Counted from the stretch's first letter, positions 1 to 15,000 are shown. The stretch: 64,000 bases of DNA from Mactromeris polynyma (GCA_032209605.1 JASFXZ010000013.1:6471401-6535400), one strand, 5' to 3'. A program made the numbers and translations. The notes: generated by a model from the letters alone, not told the origin.

Positions 1-19
1 GCCCTGCGATATTGCGGGG
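1..19 (+). CDS. 3' end of a VWD-domain exon (partial)
   Basis: The first 19 bases read A-L-R-Y-C-G plus one base before a GTAAAA donor at 20. Joined in phase 1 to the next exon they give [13 protein letters not shown], which fits the Cys-Gly...Cys-Thr-Lys-Ser stretch of von Willebrand D domains. The fragment is very short, so it rests on phase and motif fit alone. Confidence 0.6.
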
Positions 20-3000
20 GTAAAATCAATAACTCAACCGTAGAGCAATCAATTTTGCCTGAATTAAGATGCGTTATAAATGAGGAAATTATCGGTCCAG
101 AAAATAAAAAATACTTGAGCCGTCACTCAGCTGTTGTTAATCTTGTAACATTTCCAATACATTTAATAGCAACAGGGTTTACGCATTGTTCAACCGTGAC
201 ATATTTGGCAGATGGCGTTAAATCATTGAATTATTGATCATACGTTCACATACCACTCGGTAACGTGACGTTGGTCTCTTACAAGATTTTTTTTAAACCG
301 AGAACCCCGCATGTTACACACGTGTTGGTGGCATGCCATATGAGGCATACTGATTTATTCAACTAATATCACAGAAATTTAAAAGTATCACAAGAAAATA
401 AATATATCACAAACTGTCATACCATGAAAGATATTTCATTATCATTTAAATATCAAAGATTATTGCAGTTCATAACAAACGACCGTATTCAACGATTATA
501 TGAGTGCTGCTCTGGGGTTTCCAACCTCTTCTATAAGTGACGTCATTTCAAGAAAACGTCACATGTGATGTCACTATATGCAAGCAGGAAACAATATTTA
601 CTCCATATGGTCACATTGTTTTCACATTGCCATATGCGGCATATATTGCTTACTGTCAGTACATGATGACGTCACATAGGTTGGAAATCGTACAGCGACG
701 CTTATATCATGTTATACAGATACTCGTTGGTAGTCTAAAGATTATGATATTGGGCCGTGCCCAACACGGTTCTTTGAGTATATTATTCATTTTATAGCCC
801 GCCCGGTTAGGTCGGGCTGTAGAGTGCTCGACATTTACCCGGGAGGTCCGGTATCGATACCCGGACAGATCATTCCCTGACATTTAGTAAAGGTCATTTG
901 TTCCCCACCTCTGATTCATGATGGAGGTTGTCAGCTGCTTGTGGGAGGGCAAGTTAGAACTGGTTGCTAATTAATTCCAGGAAAACTGACTATGTCAACT
1001 GACCACAACGTATAACTGCAAATAAATGGCGTTTACACACAATAAAACAAATACAATATATAGAGTATGACGATATAACAGTTACCAGGTTAAAAAACAA
1101 CATTTTAGTGCAGTTGTTATACATTAGATAAAGTTGATTTTATATCACTTTTGTACAAGATTGTTACACATATATAAAAATGTAATCTATGTACAAAACC
1201 ACTTATTCTGAGTAATAAGAGAAAGGAGAAAAGAAATAAAAAAATAAAAAAAACACAAAAACACATACATAGAGTTAGTATCAATATTGACCTAAGTTGT
1301 TCCTTATGGTCGGCCAAGACCCTTCTCTGAACCCTGTTCCTATACATGTTTGCCCTTGCACCTCCTCAGTACCTAATGTTGTGTAGACTGTTGTTTTCCC
1401 GGGGGTCAGTGTGTGAAGGTGACGTTCCCTAGAACAACTTATTCTCCCTTTTATATAAAACCCCTCGCTTATATAATAATAAACTTTCATTTATACATGT
1501 GTACAACAAATCTTAAAGAGTACACTTATATATTTCAGGTGTCACGTGTACTAAGAGTGTCAATATTCGTCTTTTTGGAGTCAATGTGAAACTTCTTAGA
1601 GGAATGGCGCCGAAAATTGACAACTTCACAATTAGTGGAAACATGTACAAATCTAAAGGTTTGGTCATCTCTCGATCAGGACTTTGGTGGTTCGTGTACT
1701 CATCCAAACTGAAGCTTACAGTGCAGTATGATGAAGGTAAGATATTGTTACGGAGGACCAGAGGGGACTTCTCTATTGAAAGTTCCCACATCTACAATAT
1801 TTACCTCCCCTGTTCTTAATGATCAGCCATTTTCTTAGGCAAAACTGATAAGCACTGATAGGAGTTATTTCCAGATATGAGATAATTGAGAAAATACCAA
1901 GATAATTTGCATGTGACAACCACTTTTTCTTCACCTTACTGAGCTAACTGCCCACATGAGCATACATAATAAGTTATTTTGTTCATGTCTGTTTAGTTTA
2001 TCATCGTTTACATTATATTCCCTATAAACGTTAAGGAAATTTGCCTATCAATATGGCCGACAATTCAGAACAAGGGAGGTAAATATTGTAAATGTTGGAA
2101 CTATCTATTGAAGATAATATATGGTTCAGAATTACTGTGACAATATTAAAACTCGTTTTGAATTTTGCTTTTGATTGATAATACAAACATCCTGTCTGCT
2201 CATTGCGCTAAATTGCACACACGGAAAAATGTATATGAAAATGGTAAAATATGTGGGTCATTCTCTGAGAACTTATGGCCCATATTTATACCAATCTGGA
2301 ATATATCTATTAAACTATTCTCTACTATAGGTACTCGAGTGATGATGCATCTCGATACAAAATGGCGAGGTAATGTTGAAGGTTTATGCGGCGACTTTGA
2401 TGGACGACAACAAAATGATTGTGGATTCAACATTGTCGATCACGGAAATAGCTGGAAGACGAGCAGTAGATGTCCTGATGTGAAGACACCAAGTCCCCGA
2501 GAACAAGAACCATGCTTTGTAAGATTTGTATTAACTGTTGTTGTATAATTATGTTCGTTTGTTCGTTCATTTACACCGTTAAAAATGCAGCTATTTCACT
2601 TAGCCGTTTGTGGCATCAATGTTTGTCATGTATATCGTTTGCGTTTCTTTTTGTACTGACTATACACTTAACAAAACTTATAAGTGTGCAGGCATAACTA
2701 TGACCGCATCTGGGTCAATATTAGTCTGACCTTGCTGAAATGGTCAACAAATATAGCGTAGCATAATATTTTATTTAGTTCATGTCATAAATCCACAAAT
2801 TGAACAAATAAAATCAATGTGATGATGCGAAACAATCAGTACTGCAGCTCCCACTTAAAGATAATCTGGTTGAAATGAGTCTAATAGCGTGTGTGCCCAC
2901 ACAGACTCGATGCATCGTGTTATTTTAAACCGATAAATTCGACCCGAGAATCATGATCTACATATAGCCAGTATCAGTTATACAAAATTTCGTGTAGAAA

Positions 3001-6000
3001 TGTTAGTCAATAAAACGGTTAATTGACATTAAAAAAGTGCCCACCTATAAGTTGTGTTAAATGAACATACAATTCTATGCAGGAGGTTCCGCACCGTGAA
3101 GCATGGGCACGTCAGTCGTGTGGTTTGATCATTGAAGGAGAAGTGTTCAGACAATGTAGAGAAGCCATGCCAGACTGGATGGAGGACTATTACTACCAGG
3201 ATTGTCTGTTTGATGCCTGCAGGTAAGTACGGAGTCGTGTTGGGACCATTGTTGCTTTGTGACATCGCATTGGCCGCGCGGCGTTACGACATGACGCGGA
3301 ACTCTACGAGATGACACATTACGATGCGACACGATTTTTGAAAAGTAGGGTCATTATATTTTCTATAATATGACAAAACGGAATATATGTCTACGATAAA
3401 GATTTGTGAAAGTCAGACATATAATGATTATTTCAGAAACGCTGTTAATATTAAGCAATGCTTCAGTTGCTTAAATTTCGACCCAGCGACGATTTAGTTA
3501 GACAGAGCAAATACGTATCAAGCAATCTTACAGTTTATTTGAATGGTATAAAGTCAATTATTGTCCCAAATCTGAGGGTTATGACAAGTTGAAATTAAAT
3601 GCTGTAAAATTCGTTGACACGATGGCAGTGTTTGTTTTTGCTGCAGAAGGTCGCAGGTTTGATCCTGACTGCGACATACCAACGTCGTTTAAACGGTTCC
3701 AATATGTTTGTGCACGAACGACGTTATAAGGTTAGCACTCGGATCGGTTGTCCCGGTGTCAAGTTCATGTGACACGATGAAGTGCCATGTGACACGATGT
3801 GGTGCCATGTGACAAGATGTGGTGCCATGTGACACGTCTACGACTTGGAATAAAATTGCCGCAATATTAAATTGCTGACGCGCCAGACTGGAATTTCAAG
3901 TGTTAACACCGGTGCTGGAGAATCAATCTTACACCCCATGCAGGATTAGTATCATGCTAATGACGTCATATAATGAAACGTTACCTGAATAAATTTGTAT
4001 ATTCATACGCTGCTACAACAAAACAGTCCCTAAGATTGAGTTTCATCCCTTATTTCTGGCAAAAGGTACGCACAAAAGCAACCCATCACTACTTTCGGGT
4101 GCGGATGCCGAGCCTCGTAACCGCCTAACCTTGACCCTCGAGGCGGATATTTCCATCCGCACCGGAAACCATTGAGAGATTTTCAGATATATTTTGTAAG
4201 TTGACACCGTCTCAACAGAAATATATATGTATGTATTACAGGTGTGATATGGGTGGTGATTGCGAATGTCTGTGTACGGCACTCGCTAACTTTGCTGAAA
4301 AATGTAATGAACTTGGTGTTCCTGTTCGCTGGCGTCACCAGAGACTTTGTCGTACGTTACCTTATTTCTAATCAGACATAATTTACTAATTTTAAATACG
4401 TTAATATAAATATATATTTGGAGATATAAGGATGCGATAACAGTCCTTAAATTTCGGACAAATCTACAGTACAATGCACGCCAACTTATCATTGCGGGTC
4501 GAGTATACTCGATAAATCTGGACTCCACATTGTAATGGTGTAATATAGAAAGCTTATACAGTAATCGTTATTTAACTCTTGATAGTAATCACCATTGACT
4601 TCATATATCACACGTGTTTCATCGTCAAAGAATTAAAACAATAATAATGATGGTTGTGCAATGATACATCATGTTGGCAGTCTCTACGCATTTTTGTCTC
4701 TAAATTCATAGACCTTGATAGCGATACGAGAAAAAAACCCGCCTCACACGATGTTTATCTCATATTTACCCGAGCTCTACATAGAATTTCTTCCGTCATT
4801 CGGTATCTAATATAAAAACTGGTAACACCAGTACCTATTGCAATGCAAAAAATGACCCTGAATATAATAATCACAGGTCAAACAGTTTTTAATTATACTG
4901 TGTATACTCGAGTGATGTTTCATAGTGTGTATTGTATTATCAGCGATGCAGTGTGACAATGGTATGGTCTACACCGCCTGTGGTTCCCCGTGTACTCAAA
5001 CATGTCAGAACATAGGAGACGAACCGGAACCATTCTGTGACAGCTCCCCGTGTGTGGAAGGCTGTTTCTGTCCCTCTGGATTTGTACGAAATGGTGCGTG
5101 ATTATATCAACTATTCATTACATTTCATCATTTAACCAGCTTAGAACTTGCAATATTACGACACATGTATAGTTGCATACCTTCAGGATGTATGGTATAT
5201 TCACGCGGCTCTATGTTTTATGGTAAATTTGCATGGCTTTATGATTTATGGTACGATCACAAGGCTGGTACATTTACACGGTTTTATGATTCGTGGTATA
5301 TCGATACGACCGTATGATTTTGTTTGTGATTTAATTTCTCCTTATTATACGTTATTTCCATGTGTTCTCATGTATAAATGAAAGTCATTAACCACAATCG
5401 TTAAATGGTCATGATTAGAAAACAGTTTTAAAGATTTACTTCATACATTCCACAGACCATCAATATATGAAATATGTTCGAACATGATGAAAGGAGAAAA
5501 ATCGATCGTATCAGCAGATCGGACAAGATCTAAAATCTTCAATCAACATCTAAACATTTTGGGTTATGAACCCAAAAGGGTTCGAACCCAACAACTCAAA
5601 CGACGTCATCGCCTAGCACTGAAGTAACTGAGACCATACCCACTACGCCACCGAGGCAACTCCAATAAATGTTTTTTTAAATGACGCTTATTTGGTCGTC
5701 GTTACTTCAGTACACGGGATATAGGTTATGTTAGTTAAATTATCTCTGACAAGGTCTGAGCGAGCGCCTGGCATTCTTGTTGTACACTTGAACGAATGTG
5801 TCTCTGCCATATTTTACAGGTGATATGTGCATTCCTGCCGATGACTGTCCATGCACGAAAGATGGAACCAAGTATCCTCCCGGTACATCGCTGATCTCAA
5901 ACTGCATGAACTGGTACGTTTGTAATATAATATCATAAGTATTGATATACATGACTGTGCATGAATTGAAGATTATTTTCTCTCTCAACACAATCATTCT

Positions 6001-9000
6001 GCATCAATTGGAGATTGATATCTCTCAACAAGAGGTAATCTATCTAACAAGTGCGTAACAATTAGAGGTTATAGTATCTTACCCCCCCCCCCTCATGATC
6101 GATCAACTAAGTGTGTGCCAATTGGGAGAGAATTATGTCAGAGCAACAGGTACTCGGATCCACTAAATTTAAATTCGAGGTTTTAGTCTCACTCCAACAG
6201 ATCATTTTACTAATTGTGGAGCAATTCCCCATTTTAGTCTCTCAACAATAGGTGACCATTTTACTAATTGTGTTCCAATTCCCCATTTTAGTCTCTCAAC
6301 AACAGGTGATCATTTTACTAATTGTGGAGCAATTCCCCATTTTAGTCTCTGAACAATAGGTGATCACTTTACTAATTGTGTTCCAATTCCCCATTTTAGT
6401 CTCTCAACAATAGGTGATCACTTTACTAATTGTGTTCCAATTCCCCATTTTAGTCTCTCAACAATAGGTGATCACTTTACTAATTGTGTTCCAATTCCCC
6501 ATTTTAGTCTCTCAACAATAGGTGATCACTTTACTAATTGTGTTCCACTTCCCCATTTTAGTCTCTAACAATAGATGATCACTTTACTAATTGTGTTTCA
6601 ATTCCCCATTTTTGTCTCTCAACAATAGATGATCTCTTTACTAATTGTGTTCCACTTCCCCATTTTAGTCTCTAACAATAGATGATCACTTTACTAATTG
6701 TGTTTCAATTCCCCATTTTTGTCTCTCAACAATAGATGATCTCTTTACTAATTGTGTTCCACTTCCCCATTTTAGTCTCTAACAATAGATCATCTCTTTA
6801 CTAATTGTGTTCCAATTCCCCATTATAATCTCTCAACAATAGATGATCTCTTTACTAATTGTGTTCCAATTCCCTATTTTAGTCTCTCAACAATAGATGA
6901 CCATTTTACTAATTGTGTTCCAATTCCCCATTTAAGTCTCTCAACAATAGATGATCAATCTACCAATCATTTGTCAATGTTGTAAAATTCTACAATGCAT
7001 GATTATACATTACAGTACTTGTATAGAAGGAAAGTTCAGTTGTAGTGGAACAAATTGTACTGGTGTATGTGCTGATGGTGAATTCGTTTGTCAAAATAGT
7101 GATTGTGTGTCATCCAAATATGTCTGTGATGGTTTCCCTGATTGTCAGGACGGTAGTGACGAACTTAATTGTGAAAGTGAGTGGACACGCTCTGAAATAT
7201 AAGCCAAACATGTCTTGTGTTCAATAATATTTGCTTCACTGTGAATGTAAAATTAATTAAAACGCCGAACATGAAATGCTGTATATAAAGTTGACAGCCT
7301 TAAAGCACAAAGTTTAGACTCTTATCATATTACAGTTAAACTCTCTAGAGCAACATTATTTAGAAGAAGCTAATTTCGGCGGCTTTTGTTTGCTCCAGAG
7401 AGGTTAACTCGGAAGTAATTTTGACTACGGGAAGTAAAGTTTTGTTCAGGATAGGTTGTTGCTCAATAGAGCTGGTCGCTCTAAAGAATGTGCAATATAA
7501 TGCCTATACGTGTGTGTATCTGTTCATTGCCGCATATTGTCATCCGTATTGACTTGAGGGAAACTAGACATTAATTAATATTTTCTATTTGCCTGCTTGT
7601 TCAGAATTGGAATACATCAAATTATAATCTTTCAACGAACATGTATAAATCAGATACACAAATTGTAAAATGAAATTTTTTGCAAGAGATTTTTTATCGA
7701 CATTTTTGCATGATCGTTATATACTCGACATTAAACGGTCGCTAAATACTTCTGTGATAATTTTGCTCGCTAGCATTTAACCCTGGAGAGACAACGTTAT
7801 AATGTCGTGAACTATTGACCGCACGAAAGTATCGGATTTTACAGTACTATAGCAAGTTTACATCTTGGTATATTCATATTTTTCACAATTTTTAACAGAG
7901 ATTAAATGTTCGAATGACGAGTTCCAGTGTGGAAATGGTCGTTGTGTACCGGACAATGTTCTCTGTGATGGATTTTATGATTGTATGGACATGTCAGATG
8001 AAGAAGGTTGTGGTAAGCTGACTGTTATATTTGTGAGACTAGATCTAATGGTTTATACTTTATAACTTCACCATGAACAAATGGTGAACACAACTTTGAT
8101 ATAGGACGTGTTGGCGGGCTGGACGGTGATTTATGTGTCAAAGATCTTGTAATTAAACTGAAACTGTATATAAATGAATTTGACTTGAAGTATGATCTTG
8201 AACTTATAAAAATAAATGTTGTGCTTACCTATGTGATCAAGTACAATTGATCTTGAAACATTTGGACCAAAGGCATTGAAAGTTGGCACATTTCTTAAGC
8301 GTTACAAAAGGAAGATTTTCAGCACATTGAGTGTTTATTGAACTTGGTAGGAATGTCGACATTATGAATATAGCGCCGCATGCAAAATTGCAAGGCATTC
8401 CAATGAAGCGTTTCCGAAAATCCCGATTAAATGAACCCATTTTAACACCTTTTTGGAGGCCTTGGCTAGCACTGGCCTCCAAAATCCAAAAGGCGGTATC
8501 AAAATATATCTTTGTTGTTTACAGTGCGAATCGATTGCAATTTGGCACCAATGTCAACAATGGCAAGTGGCAGCAACATGCCAATATTTAATCAGTTGAG
8601 GGTTGGCGCCCGTAGGCATGCTCTTGCTTGATGATGGTGATGACATTCGCTGGTTAGTTGTTTGTTTAACATTGCTGTACGATATGTTTGTTATTTTAGA
8701 ACCCGAATGTGATGAACACGAGTTTACCTGTGACTCTGGTCTATGTATTCCATTGAATTATAAATGTGACGGAGAACAGGACTGTGGACCTCTGGATGGA
8801 TCTGATGAAGAAAATTGTCCAGGTATTAATTGTATATCACATTGATGTAACATTGCTTTGACCGTTATTGCATGGCACGTCGACAGCTAAGGTCATTTAT
8901 CACACATTGTAGACGATGTATACTTGTAGAAATTAAAGTGCTGTCACACTCTGTTATCACGCCGTGACACGTGGTATGACATCTATCAAAGTTACATGAT

Positions 9001-12000
9001 ACTTTAATGTTTAGTTTGAAAAATGTGTGATTCCAATTGAGTATTGTTTTCTCTATACTTGATCACGGTGTCTATAAAATGGAAATATCCTGTAATTACT
9101 GAATTGTAGCGTGTTAAGACGTCCATTGATTCCACACTATTAATGTGCAGACAGCATGGGAACAATGCATTTAGAGACTGCTGAGTTACCATTGGCGGGG
9201 AAGGCAACAGTAACAAGTCAAACCTTGTCTAGACAGATCAATGCCACAGTAACAAGTCAAACCTTGTCTAGACAGATCAATGCCACAGTAACAAGTCAAA
9301 CCTTGTCTAGACAGATCAATGCCACAGTAACAAGTCAAACCTTGTCTAGACAGATCAAGGCAACAGTAACAAGTCAAACCTTGTCTAGACAGATCAATGC
9401 CACAGTAACAAGTCAAACCTTGTCTAGACCTATCAAGGCAACAGTAACAAGTCAAACCTTGTCTAGACAGATCAATGCCACAGTAACAAGTCAAACCTTG
9501 TCTAGACAGATCAATGCCACAGTAACAAGTCAAACCTTGTCTAGACCTATCAAGGCAACAGTAACAAGTCAAACCTTGTCTAGACAGATCAATGCCACAG
9601 TAACAAGTCAAACCTTGTCTAGACCTATCAAGGCAACAGTAACAAGTCAAACCTTGTCTAGACAGATCAATGCCACAGTAACAAGTCAAACCTTGTCTAG
9701 ACCTATCAAGGCAACAGTAACAAGTCAAACATTGTCTAGACAGATCAATGCCACAGTAACAAGTCAAACCTTGTCTAGACAGATCAAGGCAACAGTAACA
9801 AGTCAAACCTTGTCTAGACAGATCAATGCCACAGTAACAAGTCAAACCTTGTCTAGACCTATCAAGGCAACAGTAACAAGTCAAACATTGTCTAGACAGA
9901 TCAATGCCACAGTAACAAGTCAAACCTTGTCTAGACAGATCAAGGCAACAGTAACAAGTCAAACCTTGTCTAGACAGATCAATGCCACAGTAACAAGTCA
10001 AACCTTGTCTAGACCTATCAAGGCAACAGTAACAAGTCAAACATTGTCTAGACAGATCAATGCCACAGTAACAAGTCAAACCTTGTCTAGACAGATCAAG
10101 GCAACAGTAACAAGTCAAACCTTGTCTAGACAGATCAATGCCACAGTAACAAGTCAAACCTTGTCTAGACCTATCAAGGCAACAGTAACAAGTCAAACAT
10201 TGTCTAGACAGATCAATGCCACAGTAACAAGTCAAACCTTGTCTAGACCTATCAAGGCAACAGTAACAAGTCAAACATTGTCTAGACAGATCAATGCCAC
10301 AGTAACAAGTCAAACCTTGTCTAGACCTATCAAGGCAACAGTAACAAGTCAAACCTTGTCTAGACAGATCAATGCCACAGTAACAAGTCAAACCTTGTCT
10401 AGACCTATCAAGGCAACAGTAACAAGTCAAACATTGTCTAGACAGATCAATGCCACAGTAACAAGTCAAACCTTGTCTAGACCTATCAAGGCAACAGTAA
10501 CAAGTCAAACATTGTCTAGACAGATCAATGCCACAGTAACAAGTCAAACCTTGTCTAGACCTATCAAGGCAACAGTAACAAGTCAAACCTTGTCTAGACA
10601 GATCAATGCCACAGTAACAAGTCAAACCTTGTCTAGACCTATCAAGGCAACAGTAACAAGTCAAACATTGTCTAGACAGATCAATGCCACAGTAACAAGT
10701 CAAACCTTGTCTAGACCTATCAAGGCAACAGTAACAAGTCAAACATTGTCTAGACAGATCAATGCCACAGTAACAAGTCAAACCTTGTCTAGACAGATAT
10801 AGGCCACAGTAACAAGTCAAACCTTGTCTAGACAGATCAAGGCCATAGTAACAACTCAAACCTTGTCTAGACAGATCAAGGCCACAGTAACAAGTCAAAC
10901 CTTGTCTAGACAGATCAAGGCCACAGTAACAAGTCAAACCTTGTCTAGACAGATCAAGGCCACAGTAACAAGTCAAACCTTGTCTAGACAGATCAAGGCC
11001 ACAGTAACAAGTCAAACATTGTCTAGACAGATCAAGGCCACAGTAAAAAGTCAAACTTGTCTAGACAGATCAAGGCCACAGTAACAAGTCAAACCTTGTC
11101 TAGACAGATATAGGCCACAGTAACAAGTCAAACCTTGTCTAGACAGATCAAGGCCACAGTAACAAGTCAAACCTTGTCTAGTCAGATCAAGGCCACAGTA
11201 ACAAGTCAAACCTTGTTTAGACAGATCAAGGCCAGAGTAACAAGTCAAACCTTGTCTAGACAGATATAGGCCACAGTAACAAGTCAAACATTGTCTAGAC
11301 AGATCAAGGCCACAGTAACAAGTCAAACCTTGTCTAGACAGATCAAGGCAACAGGAAAAAAGGAGAAGGGACATAGTAACATTATCAAATAGACCCGGCG
11401 ACAAACAGGGAGGGGACAAAAACAAAACAGAAATGAAACAGAAATAACCAAACATTTTAAGAGTGTATATTGAAATAGTATTATTAAAATGACTTTTTAA
11501 TTCTGAAGCGGTTGCTATTACAGCCATGTTGAATGGAACATTATAAATGTATACTAGATATATACATGTTTTTATTATTTTGTATTATGCTAGAAATCAC
11601 AGAATGCGCTGATGTACGAACATTCCGCTGTGGCAATGGAGCATGTGTACCGTATACACTACGTTGTGATCGACATGATGATTGTGGTGACGGTAGTGAT
11701 GAAGTCGGTTGCAGTAAGTATTAACAGAAGCCTGTTGAAGCTTTCACATGTCATACTCCGAGCATAAAACGTGAAAAAGAGAAATGTGAAATCGGGCGTA
11801 ATATCGAAGTTTGTGATTGTTTTTTTTAGATAAAATCATTAACAAGTGAGCTTTAAAATCGTTTCGTTCGTTAATGTTGATATTTATGATTGTTCTTCCC
11901 GGGGGTAGAATCTTGGAATGGTGAAGCTCATGATTCCACAGTTCATGATTTTTCACGTGTTTTGTCACTTTGAATGATGGAAAACGACTGTAGAAAGGTC

Positions 12001-15000
12001 ACATTTCCGTGAAGCAAAGGCGAAATGTTGACGTATACTAATAATAATCTAAACAAAGTGTTGGACACAATAGAAAACTCTAATAGTATTCTCCGCAATT
12101 TAGCTATGACTTCACATCGCGAGTTCACAACAGTACCGGCAGGAAGTTATCTGTAGAAAAGTTACAACCGTATACTTGGCATTCTCGTACACAGATTAAT
12201 AAGTCATAATATTGTCAATGCTAATGTTGCAAACTTCACACCGACTATTGTTCGCTAAGGCGTTTTCTAAAACTTTATGCGTGTGGTATTTTAGATTGTA
12301 CATGTGATGGGCGTGGTTTGTTTACATGTGGAAGTTGTGAATGTTTGGATCGCTATCATCAGTGTGATGGTGTCTTTGATTGCGCTGATGGCTCTGATGA
12401 GCAGGATTGCAGTAAGTATATATTTTTGTAATGAGGCTTTAAGTCACTTAACAACCAGTGTCATGTAGTGACTCTTTCAACTATTAGGGTGGATGAAGAC
12501 CCTTGCTTCCCTATTCCATCATGTATTGGGGGCATAGGCGGGCACCACTTGGGTTGATTCGCCTGCCTTCCGTAAACAAGCTGGATAGCTTCGTCCCATA
12601 CATATTCCATCGCAGTGGTGCGGGGCAAGTAACTTGGAGTCAGCGACCTGAACCACTCGACCATGGAGGTCTCCATATTATAAATCCCTTTTTCATAAGT
12701 GCAATATTGATACAATATGGTCCAAGTAAAGGTGAAATAAGAAGTTGTTGTCACGATTTACAATTTAAGTTTTTAACGAGATAATGTCATATTGCCAAAG
12801 CATTGTGTTAATATTTGATTGCTCATTGTAAAAGATTCTCCAGTGATTGCAGTGTACACTAATAATAATAATAATAATTGATAAAGATTCAGATGAACAC
12901 AAGAAACTTTGTTTTACGAATTCACAACACATTCAGAATTTACCGACGTCTGTCATTACAAGTATCACGCAAACACCGATCTTCGCATTGAAGCAACCAT
13001 TTTCGATCTTACTGAACTAGTCCAGTACTAACCATGATATTTTCCTACAGAATGTAGTAAAGGAGAGTTTACGTGTGATAATGGTCTGTGTGTTGATACT
13101 TCAAGACGTTGTGATGGGGAAGCTGATTGTAAAGACGGTAGTGACGAGGAGGGTTGTGGATTTGTTTCTACACCAACAAGTAAGACAACAATGTTTGTTT
13201 GTTTCATCGGGTTTAACGCCGTTTCTCAACGATATTTCAGTTATATACGGCGGCCGGTTCACCTAACCAGTTTTTCCTGGACTGAAGTTCTAACCAGTAC
13301 TAACTTACCCTTCCACAAGGAGCCGGCAACAGTACTTCTCCACATGTGGAGGAAAATCGACATTATTTGTCAAATTTTCATGGAAGGGTATGATCTGCCG
13401 CGACCGGGAATCGAACCCGGATCGCCGGGTTACAAGTCCAGCGCACTAACCACTGGACCACGACCGAGGCTAGTAAGACAACAAACAAACCTTATACAGT
13501 AATATATATATAATATGTTATAGAGGATATGTGTGTGTTTCGGTATAAGAGCTAAATTGTCAGTGCACGTAAAACATTAGCGGTGAAATGTATTACTTAA
13601 GAATTGCTATTTGACAATTCATGTATTCTTATAAGTCTGTTGTTGAACATATGTAAAGTTATGCACTGTTTACACGACAGCTGGTACACCAACGTATTCT
13701 GTGACCACACCCTGTGAATTCATCAATGTGATGTCCACTCCCTATGCCATTCATAGACGTGACATCAAAGTTGACGACCCTGATGCTCGACCTTTCAAAG
13801 ATGATGTACGCCCAGGCGGTGATCCACTTAAATCATACGCTGCTGAACTAACTGTGAGTATATATAGATGTCATTGATATTGCTAGTTCATCAAATATAC
13901 TCAGTACATTTAAAAATGCACAGTTTTAGACGTGCTATGTTTTATCCTCTTTAAAGAAGAGAAGATTGATAAAAATAAAGTCAATTTGAATAATGTTGTT
14001 CTTGATATTTGAATCGCTATAAAAAGAAACGTAGATCTATGTCCGATTTTTTTCGTAACTGTCGTATGAAATGAAACTACAAAAGTATATTACTGTTAGA
14101 AAATGTAAAACCCTGAAAATGGATTTATTTTCTCACTAATACAGGTTTGGTCGTACGACAGCTAATTTTAATTATTATTTACTTTACAACAATTGTTACA
14201 ACTTATTTAAAATCACTAACCAGTACTCTACTCGTGCCTATTGTTACTGAAAATCCCTCGCTTTTGATTGGATAAAGGAAAATCCCTCGCTTGTGATTGG
14301 ATAAAGAAACTGATGAATTATATTATTGAATATGCTGATACCCAGATATTTAACATGTTGTAGGTGACGATAACTTTACCCACTGACACACCAGTAGACG
14401 CTGTATGGTTACCTACCGCAGACAATGTAGCAACATTTACTGTGTCTGTTGTGGAACCAGAAAAGTCTAACCCCACCCCAGTACATGACGGAGCTGTAAG
14501 TATTATCTATAATAATAATGATTAGAAGAAATATCTTGAAAAAAGATGGGCGGCCTCAGTATTTTATATGACGGAAAGCATGAAGTAAAATGAAAGAAAT
14601 CTTTATCTTAAGAAGATAAAATATATAACTGAATCATGAAGCCAAGCAGAAAATGCCACTGACGAAAAGTGCAGGCATTCCAAAGCCGCCGTGAGACCTG
14701 AACTATATATGAGCACTGCTGTGGGAATTCCAACTTCTTCTTAAAGTGACATCATTTCCGGAAAACGCCACATGTGATGTCACTATTTGCAAGCAGGAAA
14801 CAATATTTACTCCATATGGTCAGTTCGTTTTTATATTGCCATATGGGGCAAATATTGCTTACTGTCATTACATGGTGAAGTCATATGTAACGTTTTCTGG
14901 AAATGACGTCACTTATAGACGAGGTTGGAAATCGTACAGCGGCGTTCATATATACATGTAACGTAGTTCAAAGGTCATAGGGACAAGACACTAAAACCCA

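Larger units (their letters stand above)
20..1538 (+). other. Intron with three repeat elements
   Basis: No coding exon is seen here. The intron holds a foldback MITE (499-706), a tRNA-like SINE head (about 799-875) and a copy of an interspersed repeat family (about 1290-1465). The acceptor at 1538 follows TATTTCAG. Confidence 0.6.
3223..4241 (+). other. Intron with SINE fragment and short tandem repeat
   Basis: Holds a B-box-bearing SINE-like fragment (about 3645-3760), a 20-bp tandem repeat (3767-3837), and an imperfect inverted pair GTGCGGATG / CATCCGCAC at about 4099-4162. No exon is seen. Confidence 0.5.

Noticed and set aside
9156..10802. 548-codon plus-strand open frame ([13 protein letters not shown] repeats) as an exon of the gene
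   Set aside because: The LDLa exons on either side join phase 1 to phase 1 without it. It ends at a stop, has no acceptor/donor pair in frame, and its composition is unlike the other linkers.
9186..11054. 622-codon minus-strand open frame ([11 protein letters not shown] repeats)
   Set aside because: It is the reverse complement of a 39-bp satellite that lacks stops by chance of its unit. It has no start context, splice sites or unique sequence.
9200..11353. CRISPR-like array of direct repeats
   Set aside because: Units are head-to-tail without unique spacers and lie in a eukaryotic intron.
13390..13471. Functional tRNA-Thr gene on the minus strand
   Set aside because: It is the 5' head of a SINE bounded by target-site duplications, with a SINE body and tail. 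Stems are imperfect.
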